DNA of 41,537 bases from Planctomycetes bacterium UBA1146 (GTDB lineage Bacteria; Planctomycetota; UBA8108; UBA1146), in contig DCAA01000019.1 in NCBI GenBank assembly GCA_002311345.1, positions 1 through 41,537 on the forward strand, given 5' to 3'. A program made the translations under genes and the position numbers. Under the pieces are notes generated by a model. That model searched no databases. It worked only from the letters and a program-made list of their open reading frames with translations, and had not been told where the DNA came from. Positions 33,121-41,537 of the stretch are shown piece after piece. The first letter of the stretch is position 1. Every line of letters begins with the position of its first letter.

Positions 33121-35229
33121 CTAGGGCTCCAGCACGATCCACTCGGCGAGATAGGCCCGGTTCAGTTCGTTGAAACTGTATCCGGAATCTCCCTCGACGA
33201 GCGCTGAGGTCAGTCCCAGGGCCGACGACATCATGTTCAAACCCGGGGTATCGACGTGATAAGCGGTCGTGAAAGGACCGACGAAATCAGCCTCGTCGAC
33301 TCCTCCGAACAGACCGGTCGGTGGGTGGTTGTTGGCGCACAATCCAACTGCATGACCGATTTCATGGCATGCAATCACCGCTACGATCCGGCTCCAGGCA
33401 TCGATGGCCAACCAGATCTCGTCGTATCGGCCATTCTCTGTGCTGCTATTGGTCGGATCGAGTCTCTCGAAGCCAGGTGAAAGCACGATTGCGTCGAGAT
33501 AGTGTTCGCTGACGGGAGTCCCCAGACCCGGGAGCACACCAGCAAATCGATTTCTGAAGGTCCATGAGTTCCAGTAGAACTGCACAACGTTGCTGGTGAA
33601 GACGCCGCGTGCTGGAGAGCGTTCATCGTTTCCGGTGGAGTTCAGGAAGTCGAAAGAAGCCCTGCCGAGCGCGTAACTCGCTGACTCGATGTCGTCTCCT
33701 CCGATTCCGATGAAACTGGTGGCGCCACTGGTACTGGCCTGAAAACTCAATTGCGGTTGGAGATGAGAACCATCCACAAGAGTTCCCTCGCCAAAGTGGC
33801 TTCTTACACGATCGAAGATCGCTTCTTCGACAAAAAGATTGACCGTGTTGTTTGCCCCGACGGCGTTGGCCGAGGGCAGCGGCTGGATCGATTGCAAACC
33901 GACCGTGACAAGATCCTGTTGGTGGTCCGGTTGGCCATCCGGGTTCGCTATCGCACTGGCAGATATGTTCCCCTGTGAATCCTCAACGATGGTGATCGTG
34001 AAGTTGTCGCGATCGAAATCCAGATTCCATCTATCGTGCCAGTCAAAGGGTCTCGCACTCGCGGATCCCGTCGTGACCTGGAACAGGTATTCCAACAAGG
34101 TGGCTGGGTTCCCGTTTACATCTTCGATGGTCGCGCTCAGAAGCATCGACCCGATCGGCAATGGAAACTCATCAGGTACTGTCCAGGTGGCTGTATCTCC
34201 ATCGATGCTGAATAGGTCCGCAAGTTCGGTCCCCGGCGCTCTTCCTGCGACGATCTGATTGGCTGCGATGGTGATGGTGGATGGATCAGGAGCGGCTCCT
34301 CCGAGACCACCGGTCCAGGAGACGCTCATCATCGATCCCCGATCGGGAATCGACACGATGAAGGGAATCTCTGTGCCTGAATCGGTGAGGTAAGGCTCGC
34401 TGCCATTCATGTACCAGGGGATCGCTCCGATGGTCAAAGAGTTGATCTGTGGGGGAATCGTGTTGAGAGCGATCGGTAAACTGGTCGCCTGGTGTTGACC
34501 ACTGGCATCCTCAGCGCTGATCCGGAGTCGTGCGAACGGACTGACCACGTTGGGAGTATCGATGTGTGAGAGCCAGGTGACCTCGACAGTTGTTCCTTCA
34601 CTATCGACCGGCAACACGAGGTCTGCTTCGTTCTCCACGAGGGTCGCAGGCATCCACGGATCCGATCCGTTGAGTGACCACTCCACTGCGATGGAGACAT
34701 AATCCTCTTCAGGATCGGAGACCGTTGCAGATACAAGAATTGGACCTCCTACCGGTCCCGTTGGAACCGTGACGGAGTCGACGAGCGGGGGATTCGGATT
34801 ACCGATGGAGAGTGGATCACTCTGAGCAGCTGCATGCTCGATGCCGTCAGGATCCAGCAGTCTGACCTCAAGCAGGACGTCTGCTTGTGGTAAGGAGAGG
34901 AGATCTCCGCGGTATGACCAGATGGTCGAGACTGATTCAAAGGGGGGGGTGAGAGGAATCTGATTTTCACCCTCTCGCACCGAGGTGATCTGTCGCCATG
35001 CGGTACCGAGATCTTCACTGAAGTAGATCCATGCTTCCCAATCGCGTTCCAGTGGGTCATTGACTTCGAACTGGACGGTTGCCGAATCTATTTCAATTTC
35101 GACAAGGAAGTTCTCGATGAGTGGGGCCTGGGCTTCGGCGAGATGTGAACCTCTTCTGCAACCGGCAACGGCGGCCAGCAGCGATAACAGCACGAGTAGA
35201 TGGAGCCTGGCGAGAGGACTGGTGTGCAA
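33121..35229 (-). CDS. Lipoprotein with Ig-like domains and metzincin-like zinc protease domain
   Basis: TTG at 35229, with GAGAGG 10 nt upstream, gives a signal MHTSPLARLHLLVLLSLL ending in the lipobox VAGC. GTG at 35283 is open too but has no ribosome site and adds a charged extension. Residues to about 390 are beta-rich, with several Ig/fibronectin-like segments (ILVSATVSDPEEDYVSIAVE; PFARLRISAEDASGQHQAT). The C-terminal part has HEIGHAVGLCANNH (HExxHxxG, followed by a His) and, about 40 residues on, a Met-turn-like LNMMSSALG, which is the metzincin pattern. The third zinc ligand would be His at +13 from the first His rather than the usual +10. It is probably a surface protease. Confidence 0.82.
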   Translation of the reverse strand: MHTSPLARLHLLVLLSLLAAVAGCRRGSHLAEAQAPLIENFLVEIEIDSATVQFEVNDPLERDWEAWIYFSEDLGTAWRQITSVREGENQIPLTPPFESVSTIWSYRGDLLSLPQADVLLEVRLLDPDGIEHAAAQSDPLSIGNPNPPLVDSVTVPTGPVGGPILVSATVSDPEEDYVSIAVEWSLNGSDPWMPATLVENEADLVLPVDSEGTTVEVTWLSHIDTPNVVSPFARLRISAEDASGQHQATSLPIALNTIPPQINSLTIGAIPWYMNGSEPYLTDSGTEIPFIVSIPDRGSMMSVSWTGGLGGAAPDPSTITIAANQIVAGRAPGTELADLFSIDGDTATWTVPDEFPLPIGSMLLSATIEDVNGNPATLLEYLFQVTTGSASARPFDWHDRWNLDFDRDNFTITIVEDSQGNISASAIANPDGQPDHQQDLVTVGLQSIQPLPSANAVGANNTVNLFVEEAIFDRVRSHFGEGTLVDGSHLQPQLSFQASTSGATSFIGIGGDDIESASYALGRASFDFLNSTGNDERSPARGVFTSNVVQFYWNSWTFRNRFAGVLPGLGTPVSEHYLDAIVLSPGFERLDPTNSSTENGRYDEIWLAIDAWSRIVAVIACHEIGHAVGLCANNHPPTGLFGGVDEADFVGPFTTAYHVDTPGLNMMSSALGLTSALVEGDSGYSFNELNRAYLAEWIVLEP

Positions 35230-35508
35230 GATGGAATTTTCCTCTCGAGCCGACTCCCCCCTCTCAAAAAGGAGCGACTTCACACGATCGCATCACGGTT
35301 TTGAAGGCCCGTGACGTGTTTGGAGGCCCTCCCCCGAGGCCAATTACGGGTGTCGGAAACCACCTCGTTTCCGCTACCGAAGAATACGACAATCCACAGA
35401 AGCGGCAAATTTGAGCCTGAGGTGTGGTGCTATCCATCGACTGGGTCTCTGTTTACAATCAGTGACGTCAGACTGGACCATTTCTGGCATCCCGGAAGGA
35501 AGCAGGCG

Positions 35509-36906
35509 ATGTCCCACGCCGCGAGTTCTCGAGGGATCCTCCCTGGCCAGGGGAATCTCCGCTGTGGAGATCTCTGGTGGCGGATCCACGCTCTTCTGCT
35601 GGTTCTCCTGCTGTGTTGTGGTTCAGCGCTCCAGGGTGTCGAGCCTCGGTCTGCAGATATCTCTCGGGCCAAGGCGGTGCTGGCCAATGCAATCGCGCAA
35701 CAAAGATTTGACGAGGCCTCCCGTGCAGTCGATGTGCTGGTTCTCGATGGCAGCAAGAAGGCGATTGAAGCGCTGGTTCAGGTCGGCCTGGGTGGTGATT
35801 ACTACGGAATCGAACGCTATATCGGATCCAAGTTGATCGGGATCGATCCCGGAGCTGCGTTCGATCGAGTGTGTGAACTGGCGACCAAGGACAAGCGTCC
35901 TTCCGCGCGGATCATCCTGACCCTGGTTCTCTCGGCGAGAACAGAACTCAATGCCAATGCAGCGATTCTCACCAACCTGTTCGATCCGGATGATTCAGTT
36001 GCCCTCACCGCAGTCGAGGCACTGACCAAGAAGGACAATTTCGCGCTGGTCGATCACCTGATCGAGGCGCTGTCTCGGCAGGAGAAAATGGGCCGCAAGG
36101 ATCACCTACTTGCATACGAAATTCGCAAGTGTCTTCTCAAAGTGACTGGTGAAGATTTTCAGACCGCGGTCGACTGGCGTAATTTCTGGGGACCGCGAAA
36201 AAATAATTACGAGAAACCCGATCCTACCGAAAAGAAGAGGGGGCTCACCTCCGTCAAGCGGGATCCTCCTGCATTCTTCGGTATGGAGGTGGTGGCAAAG
36301 AACGTCATCTTCTTGCTCGATGTTTCAGGGAGCATGGAGAAAGTCGATCTTCTTCCCGAGAATCCAGGCGATGCAGTGGGCGGTGGTGGAGGCGGGACCG
36401 GAATTGGCGGTGAGGGAGGTGCCCCCCCGCCTGCTCCCACTCCGGGTCAGAAAGAATCGAGGCAGCGGATCCGTCGCGTGCAAGACGAGTTGATTCGCAC
36501 CATCGGGAAACTTGCTCCGGATGTTCAGTTCAACGTCATCAGTTTCAATCACAAGATCCATTTGATGTCGAAGGGGTTGGTCCGGGCATCATCTCGCCGC
36601 AAGCGAGAAGCGATCAAGTATGTCCGGAACTTCAGTGCCGAGGGGGAGACCTGGACCGATCATGCTCTGCGAGAAGCTTTCGGTGCACCGGGCCTGAGGG
36701 TTATTTTCCTTCTTTCGGATGGGGCACCTCGTAGAGACAACAAATTGCTCGATACTGCTCCGATCCTGCAGTGGGTACGCGAGGCGAACCGGTTCCGTCG
36801 TGTCCGGATCAACACCGTTGGATTTGCCCAGGCAGGCAGTAATCTGCGTAAGTTCATGGGAGACCTCGCCAGGCAAAACAATGGCGAATACATCGAGTTG
36901 CGCTGA
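35509..36906 (+). CDS. Secreted or membrane-tethered vWA-domain protein
   Basis: ATG at 35509 has GGAAGGA 8 nt upstream and gives 465 residues with an N-terminal hydrophobic signal (IHALLLVLLLCCGSALQG). Residues of about 50-230 are helical repeats (QRFDEASRAVDVLVLDGSKK; ILTNLFDPDDSVALTAVEAL), HEAT-like. A vWA domain starts with the MIDAS motif FLLDVSGSMEKV at Asp 271, Ser 273 and Ser 275, and continues with VQFNVISFNHKIHLM, the MIDAS Thr region GETWTDHAL and FLLSDGAPRRD. A Gly/Pro-rich, low-complexity insert of about 40 residues follows the MIDAS loop. vWA proteins bind partners through a metal ion. The partner here is unknown. Confidence 0.85.
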   Translation: MSHAASSRGILPGQGNLRCGDLWWRIHALLLVLLLCCGSALQGVEPRSADISRAKAVLANAIAQQRFDEASRAVDVLVLDGSKKAIEALVQVGLGGDYYGIERYIGSKLIGIDPGAAFDRVCELATKDKRPSARIILTLVLSARTELNANAAILTNLFDPDDSVALTAVEALTKKDNFALVDHLIEALSRQEKMGRKDHLLAYEIRKCLLKVTGEDFQTAVDWRNFWGPRKNNYEKPDPTEKKRGLTSVKRDPPAFFGMEVVAKNVIFLLDVSGSMEKVDLLPENPGDAVGGGGGGTGIGGEGGAPPPAPTPGQKESRQRIRRVQDELIRTIGKLAPDVQFNVISFNHKIHLMSKGLVRASSRRKREAIKYVRNFSAEGETWTDHALREAFGAPGLRVIFLLSDGAPRRDNKLLDTAPILQWVREANRFRRVRINTVGFAQAGSNLRKFMGDLARQNNGEYIELR

Positions 36907-37106
36907 TCCCTTATTTTTTTCTGCAAGTCCTTCAATTGAAATAACTTGACCTCCCTGCGGCAAGTCCGATCAGGTTGCTGCACATCCCGGTTTCTGGTAG
37001 AAGCGTCTCTTTCCCGATCTGTGCAGGGACAACCTCGCCCGAATCCCCTGACAGGGGCGCGGATCAGAGTTTCGAAGAACGACCTCTGAGATGAAGGAAA
37101 ACCAAT

Positions 37107-39212
37107 ATGGATTCGATCGTCAGTTACATGACCAGCGAGAAGGGTGCCCTGCTCGGCGCCGGAATTTCCATCATTTCATTGATCTATGCCTTCTATCTCA
37201 CCGGGTGGATCAAGAAGCAATCGCCTGGTACCGAGCGGATGCAGGAACTTGCTGGATTCGTCCAGCAGGGCGCGATGGCGTTTCTGAAGACCGAGTACAA
37301 GATCCTGTCGGTGTTCGCTCTCATCGTTGCCGGTGCACTCTACTTCGGAGTCGATTCCGGTACCGCCATCTCGTACCTCGCTGGCGCGCTGGCTAGCGGT
37401 CTCGCTGGCTGGATCGGTATGAGGACCGCTACCGTGAGTGCAGTTCGTACCACCGAGGCAGCCAAGACAAGTCTCACCGGTGCACTCAGGGTGGCATTCA
37501 GATCGGGCGCTGTGATGGGGTTGACCGTGGTTGGCCTGGGGCTGCTGGGAGTATCGATCCTGTTCACCTACTGGTATGGCAATACACCTACCGGGGAGAA
37601 CTTCATCAAGCCGCTATTTGGATTCTCTTTCGGTGCTTCGAGCATCGCATTGTTTGCTCGTGTTGGCGGGGGGATCTTCACCAAGGCAGCAGATGTGGGA
37701 GCAGATCTGGTTGGTAAGGTCGAGGCCGGAATCCCCGAGGATGATCCGCGTAACCCGGCGACCATCGCTGACAACGTTGGTGATAACGTTGGCGACGTTG
37801 CCGGCATGGGTGCTGATCTGTTCGAATCGTACGTTGGATCGATGATTGCCTGCATGGCACTCGGATTGGCTGCCTTTGGTGTGGCCAATATCGATGCCGC
37901 AATGCCATGGGTCGCTTTGCCGATCATTCTTTGCGCGCTCGGAACCCTTTCCTCGATCATCGGAATCGCCGTGGTCAAGACCAACGATGAGAGCAAGATT
38001 CATTCGGCGCTCTTCAATGGTCTTCTGACTTCCAGCGTTATCTTTGCCGGCCTCGCCGCCTTCGTGTTCACCAAGTTGCCCGCTGACGATCTTCCTTTTG
38101 CCGAAGGCGCCACCAAGTGGGGGATCTACGGCACCCTGATGGGTGGATTGCTGCTGGGAATCATCATCGGCAAGATTACCGAACATTACACGTCCGAGCA
38201 GGCGCCGCACGCCCGCAAGATCGCCGCTGATTCCGAGCAAGGAACGGCAACCAACATCATAAGTGGTCTTGCCATCGGCATGCAGTCGACGGTGTGGCCC
38301 GTACTCTGGATCTGCGTCGCGATCTACATTGCTAATCACTACGGTGGTCTGTACGGAATCGCACTCAGTGCGGTCGGTATGCTCTCCACCCTCGGAATCT
38401 CGCTCGGCATCGACGCCTACGGTCCGGTCGCAGACAATGCCGGTGGTATCGCCGAGATGGCCGGATGCGAACCGGAGGTGAGGAAGCGTACCGACGCACT
38501 CGATGCTGTCGGCAACACCACCGCCGCCATCGGTAAGGGGTTCGCCATCGGTTCCGCGGCACTCACTGCCCTGGCGCTCTTCAATACCTACTCGAATGAA
38601 GTCAAAGCTGGACTCGCTGAACTTGAACTTGACCCCAAGATTTTTGAAAATCTCGACATTCTCACTGTCGATGTCACGATCGGTCTGTTCCTGGGTGCCA
38701 TCATGACTTTCCTCTTCTCGGCGTTGACGATGAAGGCGGTGGGACGTGCCGCGGGTGCGATGATCGAAGAAGTCCGTCGCCAGTTCAGAGAGATCCCCGG
38801 GATCCTCGAGGGGACAGGTAAGCCCGACTACGCAGCTTGTGTCGAAATCTCGACCAAGGGGTCTCTGCGGGAGATGGTGTTACCTGGTTTCTTGGCGATT
38901 GTGGTTCCTGTTGCGGTCGGCTGCTGGTCGATGCAGGTGCTCGGTGGTCTTCTGGCGGGAGCTCTCGTTACCGGTGTCCTGTTTGCCATTTTCATGGCGA
39001 ATGCCGGTGGGGCGTGGGACAACGCCAAGAAGTACATCGAGACGGGACAGCATGGCGGAAAGGGCTCCGATGCGCACAAGGCCTCGGTTGTCGGCGATAC
39101 TGTCGGTGATCCGTTCAAGGACACCAGTGGACCTTCGCTCAATATCTTGATCAAATTGATGACCATAGTTAGCCTTGTATTTGTGCCGCTTTTCCTGAAG
39201 ATGGCCGGCTGA
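37107..39212 (+). CDS. hppA: Membrane-bound pyrophosphate-energised cation pump (K+-dependent type)
   Basis: AAGGA lies 8 nt before the ATG. The 701-residue, roughly 16-TM protein has the diagnostic substrate motif DVGADLVGKVEAGIPEDD at about 196-213, then NPATIADNVGDNVGDVAG and GADLFESYVGS, with Glu 240 at the gate region. GNTTAAIGKGFAIGSA has Ala 473 and Gly 476 where K+-independent enzymes have Lys and Thr, so this belongs to the K+-dependent subgroup. The final GDTVGDPFKDTSGPSLNI matches the family. It hydrolyses pyrophosphate to pump H+ or Na+ out; sequence alone does not settle which ion. Confidence 0.96.
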   Translation: MDSIVSYMTSEKGALLGAGISIISLIYAFYLTGWIKKQSPGTERMQELAGFVQQGAMAFLKTEYKILSVFALIVAGALYFGVDSGTAISYLAGALASGLAGWIGMRTATVSAVRTTEAAKTSLTGALRVAFRSGAVMGLTVVGLGLLGVSILFTYWYGNTPTGENFIKPLFGFSFGASSIALFARVGGGIFTKAADVGADLVGKVEAGIPEDDPRNPATIADNVGDNVGDVAGMGADLFESYVGSMIACMALGLAAFGVANIDAAMPWVALPIILCALGTLSSIIGIAVVKTNDESKIHSALFNGLLTSSVIFAGLAAFVFTKLPADDLPFAEGATKWGIYGTLMGGLLLGIIIGKITEHYTSEQAPHARKIAADSEQGTATNIISGLAIGMQSTVWPVLWICVAIYIANHYGGLYGIALSAVGMLSTLGISLGIDAYGPVADNAGGIAEMAGCEPEVRKRTDALDAVGNTTAAIGKGFAIGSAALTALALFNTYSNEVKAGLAELELDPKIFENLDILTVDVTIGLFLGAIMTFLFSALTMKAVGRAAGAMIEEVRRQFREIPGILEGTGKPDYAACVEISTKGSLREMVLPGFLAIVVPVAVGCWSMQVLGGLLAGALVTGVLFAIFMANAGGAWDNAKKYIETGQHGGKGSDAHKASVVGDTVGDPFKDTSGPSLNILIKLMTIVSLVFVPLFLKMAG

Positions 39213-39241
39213 GTGTGATTTCGAGATCCATCCTTCGAGGG

Positions 39242-39274
39242 GCCGCCCTCCGGTTACCGGAGGGCGGCTCTTCT
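39242..39274 (+). terminator. Rho-independent terminator after hppA
   Basis: GCCGCCCTCCGG (39242-39253) pairs perfectly with CCGGAGGGCGGC (39257-39268) across a TTA loop. A T-rich TCTTCTCTT tract follows. It lies 29 nt after the hppA stop. Confidence 0.85.
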
Positions 39275-39335
39275 CTTGTACGGCTTGCCGTCGAATGAGA
39301 GGCTGCTACCCTCATGGATCGTGGGAAGGTTGTGA

Positions 39336-39758
39336 ATGATCGAAATGAACCGGTCGATTCCTCAGCGAAAAACCGAAGATCTGGAAAAGATCACCATCGG
39401 TGCGGCCCGATTCCTTTTCGAACACAAGGCAGAAGATATTTTGGTGCTCCGGGTCCAGGAACTGTTGCAGATCTGTTCCTATTTCATCCTGGCCTCGGGT
39501 CGTTCATCACGCCAGGTTCGAACGCTAGGAGACGGGGTCGAGAGATACCTGAAACCGTTTCATCTGCCGCGCATCGGAGCTCATGGTCGCGATGATTCCC
39601 GCTGGTATTGCCTCGATCATGGGGAGATCGTTTTGCACATTTTCGATGAGGAAGCCCGTATGTTCTATGACCTTGAGAATCTGTGGTCGAGAGCTCCTCG
39701 TATCGAGGTTGACTTGCAAATCCCTGCGGTGTCTTCAGAAGCTGAAGAGGCCAGTTAG
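39336..39758 (+). CDS. rsfS: Ribosomal silencing factor RsfS
   Basis: The 140-residue product has the RsfS (Iojap) pattern in order: KITIGAARFLFEHKAEDILV, ICSYFILASGRSSRQVRTL, DSRWYCLDHGEIVLHIFDEE and RMFYDLENLWSRAPRIEVDL. RsfS binds uL14 on the large subunit and blocks subunit joining under starvation. A second ATG three codons downstream is possible. Upstream of the gene is the hppA terminator, so it has its own promoter. Its 3' end overlaps the convergent propeller gene by 4 nt. Confidence 0.95.
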   Translation: MIEMNRSIPQRKTEDLEKITIGAARFLFEHKAEDILVLRVQELLQICSYFILASGRSSRQVRTLGDGVERYLKPFHLPRIGAHGRDDSRWYCLDHGEIVLHIFDEEARMFYDLENLWSRAPRIEVDLQIPAVSSEAEEAS

Positions 39759-41537
39759 TCCTCTTCGTGTTGCTTTTGTTTTTCGCTGGCGGGCTGCGGT
39801 GCTGGAATCAATAATTCGAGAGCACTTGCGGTTCTGGCACCGGTATCGCCTCTGCGCATCAACAGCATCCGTCCATCTGACAGCGGTAGAGGTGTTCCTC
39901 CTGCAGTCCCCTGAGGCCAGCCGCTGATTCCGGTAGAACTCCCGTCCTCGAGCGAGAAAGTCTCGATACCAGCAAGGGTAGGGATCCACAACGTGTCCTT
40001 GAAAAGACGTGGGAGTCCCCTCAGAAGAGGAGCGACAGCTACCTTCTCATCTTTATGGGTGGCTGGTTCGGGTGCCCGAGCAGCCAGTTCGAGCCGCCAT
40101 GGACCTGCCCGCACCGTTCCGTATCGAGGATCGAGTCCGATCAGGGAGACCCGATGATCATCCTGCTCGATTCCTCCATCGAGTATCCAGGCGGTGCCAT
40201 CGATGATACCCAGCAAGGAGGTCTCCCTGGTTACGTTACGGCTCCAGCGGATCTGCCAGTTCTGTTGATCCAGGGCGATCAACATCTTTCCATCCGATGG
40301 GAGTAGCAGCCAAGGTAGAGACCGATCGGATGGGATCTCGATCAAACTATGGGATCTAGTTCTGATCTGTGGGTAGGCCTGGAAGCGACTGGTTCCCCAG
40401 CGTATTCCCGAATGAGAAGGAAGTTCTGAGTTTCTCCAGCGCGGTTGATGCAAAGTTGCTCGGTGCTCTCCGGTGGATGCACTGAGCAGATCGATGGCGC
40501 CGCCGGTTCGACTGATGATCAGGTCGTCATCGATGAGCGCCAGGGATGCATCCGCGATCTTGTCGCGTAGATCATTGAGGGAGTGTGCTTCGAGTTGTTC
40601 AACGGAGAGTTTTCGACGCCACAGTTCCTTCTTTTTGGCGATGTCGAAAGCAAATGCCCAGGTCTCCACTTCACTCCAGCCCCGGGTTGCCACCAGCCAC
40701 AGCCGATCTCCGTCGATGTGAGGAGTTGGTGCGACGGTGAAACCTTCCAGTGCGATCGGAGCAGCCCAGGCGGAGACGGGGCTACGGTGCGGATCAGGAA
40801 TCTCCAGCACCACCGCTTCGAGCCACCCTGCACCTTTCCAGTGACCTTCCTCCATGAGAATGTTGGTCGCCGGTCGCTGGAAATAGCGGGGAGTCCGTAG
40901 CAAGAAGACGCAACGATCTCCACTGGATACGGGCACCTCGGGGATTCCCAGCAGTGACGGGAAGCGCTCGGGTTTACTGGAAGGGTGGCGGCTCCAGCTC
41001 CATATCACATCAAGCGAGTCACTCAGATCGATGGCGATGACCTGGTTGCCGGAACCAAACAGGATGGTCTGGTCTCGTTTGAGCGGATGAAAATCGGCGA
41101 TCGGTTGACGACGAGTATTCAGTCCATGGCGAGCCGAGAAGGAGCCACCATCTGGAGCGGTCGCCAGATGAGCCATCGGCAGAAATCCCTTCAGCTGGTG
41201 AATTTGTGGCGCTTTCGCATCGACCGTGATCGGGCCATCGGTACGCTGCCAGTTCGCCGCCAGCGGAACGTGACCGTGGATCCATTCGAGGATCTCGACA
41301 TTCTCTGCATCTTTCAGATTGTCTCGGCGCAGAAGGATCGAAGCGGTGGATCGGTCCCCTCTCTCGATCGCCGCGGCCAGAGCTCTTCGGGCATCGGCTT
41401 CTCGTCCGGGTTGCCACAAAAACGGATGCACTCCATCGATGGGTATCGGTTCGAGGTTTTGCAAGGAATGGGTCAGGAACCCCTCGGGTAGTGATTTTGC
41501 CCACCGTGCCAGCAGCAACTCGGCTGGGGGGGCCCGG
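39755..41537 (-). CDS. PQQ-like propeller protein (5' end outside window)
   Basis: The frame stays open to the window edge upstream of TTG 41518, with residues RAPPAE before it, so the true start lies outside. The visible N-terminal part is helical (ADARRALAAAIERGDRSTAS; LRRDNLKDAENVEILEWIHG). The rest has the alternating beta pattern and Trp-rich segments of a PQQ-like or WD-like propeller: KMLIALDQQNWQIRWSRNV, GGAIDLLSASTGEHRATL, LWLVATRGWSEVETWAFAFD. Exported location is likely but no signal is visible in the window. Function unknown. The 3' end overlaps rsfS convergently. Confidence 0.75.
   Translation of the reverse strand, partial: RAPPAELLLARWAKSLPEGFLTHSLQNLEPIPIDGVHPFLWQPGREADARRALAAAIERGDRSTASILLRRDNLKDAENVEILEWIHGHVPLAANWQRTDGPITVDAKAPQIHQLKGFLPMAHLATAPDGGSFSARHGLNTRRQPIADFHPLKRDQTILFGSGNQVIAIDLSDSLDVIWSWSRHPSSKPERFPSLLGIPEVPVSSGDRCVFLLRTPRYFQRPATNILMEEGHWKGAGWLEAVVLEIPDPHRSPVSAWAAPIALEGFTVAPTPHIDGDRLWLVATRGWSEVETWAFAFDIAKKKELWRRKLSVEQLEAHSLNDLRDKIADASLALIDDDLIISRTGGAIDLLSASTGEHRATLHQPRWRNSELPSHSGIRWGTSRFQAYPQIRTRSHSLIEIPSDRSLPWLLLPSDGKMLIALDQQNWQIRWSRNVTRETSLLGIIDGTAWILDGGIEQDDHRVSLIGLDPRYGTVRAGPWRLELAARAPEPATHKDEKVAVAPLLRGLPRLFKDTLWIPTLAGIETFSLEDGSSTGISGWPQGTAGGTPLPLSDGRMLLMRRGDTGARTASALELLIPAPQPASEKQKQHEED

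Noticed and set aside
36946..36975. TTGACC as a -35 box for hppA
   Set aside because: No acceptable -10 box at 16-18 nt (ATCAGG/TCAGGT); evidence too weak to list.

Overview
The window looks like part of a chromosome from a planctomycete or a close relative (Planctomycetota; inferred, not proven). The pointers are two secreted proteins ending in tandem dockerin-like 'D-x-N-x-D' repeats with a Cys-rich tail but no cellulosome partner, a dense cluster of twin-arginine-exported Gfo/Idh/MocA oxidoreductases and sugar-epimerase-like TIM barrels, a DUF1080 lipoprotein-like enzyme, FG-GAP/VCBS and YVTN propellers carrying c-type haem motifs, a vWA protein, a pyrophosphate-energised ion pump and GatCAB. 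No phage, insertion sequence, CRISPR array or plasmid function is visible. Many genes seem to start at TTG or GTG.

Layout. 1-5.8 kb: cell-envelope genes. These are a 3'-truncated secreted protein, a lipoprotein with CxxCH and FG-GAP repeats, a GT-C type membrane glycosyltransferase with C-terminal TPRs paired with a small lipoprotein, and a DUF456 membrane protein. 5.9-8.1 kb: tRNA-Asp, flanked by a perfect 13-nt inverted repeat, then a two-gene sugar-catabolic unit (TIM barrel plus Gfo/Idh/MocA) ending at a bidirectional terminator. 8.1-10.3 kb, minus strand: a dockerin-bearing secreted protein and a DUF1080 (3-keto-glycoside hydrolase family) protein.

10.4-19.3 kb, plus strand: the centrepiece, eight tightly packed genes. 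In order they are an NHS-type MFS sugar/nucleoside transporter, a Tat-lipoprotein TIM barrel, a Tat-lipoprotein Gfo/Idh/MocA, ApbE flavin transferase, a Gfo/Idh/MocA lacking the usual catalytic Lys, a four-helix membrane protein with a CxxCH haem site, another Tat Gfo/Idh/MocA, and a Tat TIM barrel. With the divergent DUF1080 gene this suggests oxidative (keto-sugar) breakdown of glycosides outside the cytoplasm, and the ApbE and haem genes hint at an associated redox chain. A large YVTN/di-haem/dockerin protein follows.

22.5-29.9 kb: an SLC13-like transporter with two RCK_C domains, a methyltransferase with a poly-lysine leader encoded by A-tracts, comF, tRNA-Met(CAT) with a strong terminator, and gatC-gatA-gatB for tRNA-dependent Gln/Asn formation. 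29.9-35.2 kb, minus strand: three envelope genes (a TPR/TM protein coupled to a HEAT-like secreted protein, and a metzincin-like lipoprotein protease). 35.5-41.5 kb: a vWA protein, the membrane pyrophosphatase hppA with a terminator, rsfS, and a 5'-truncated secreted propeller-like protein.
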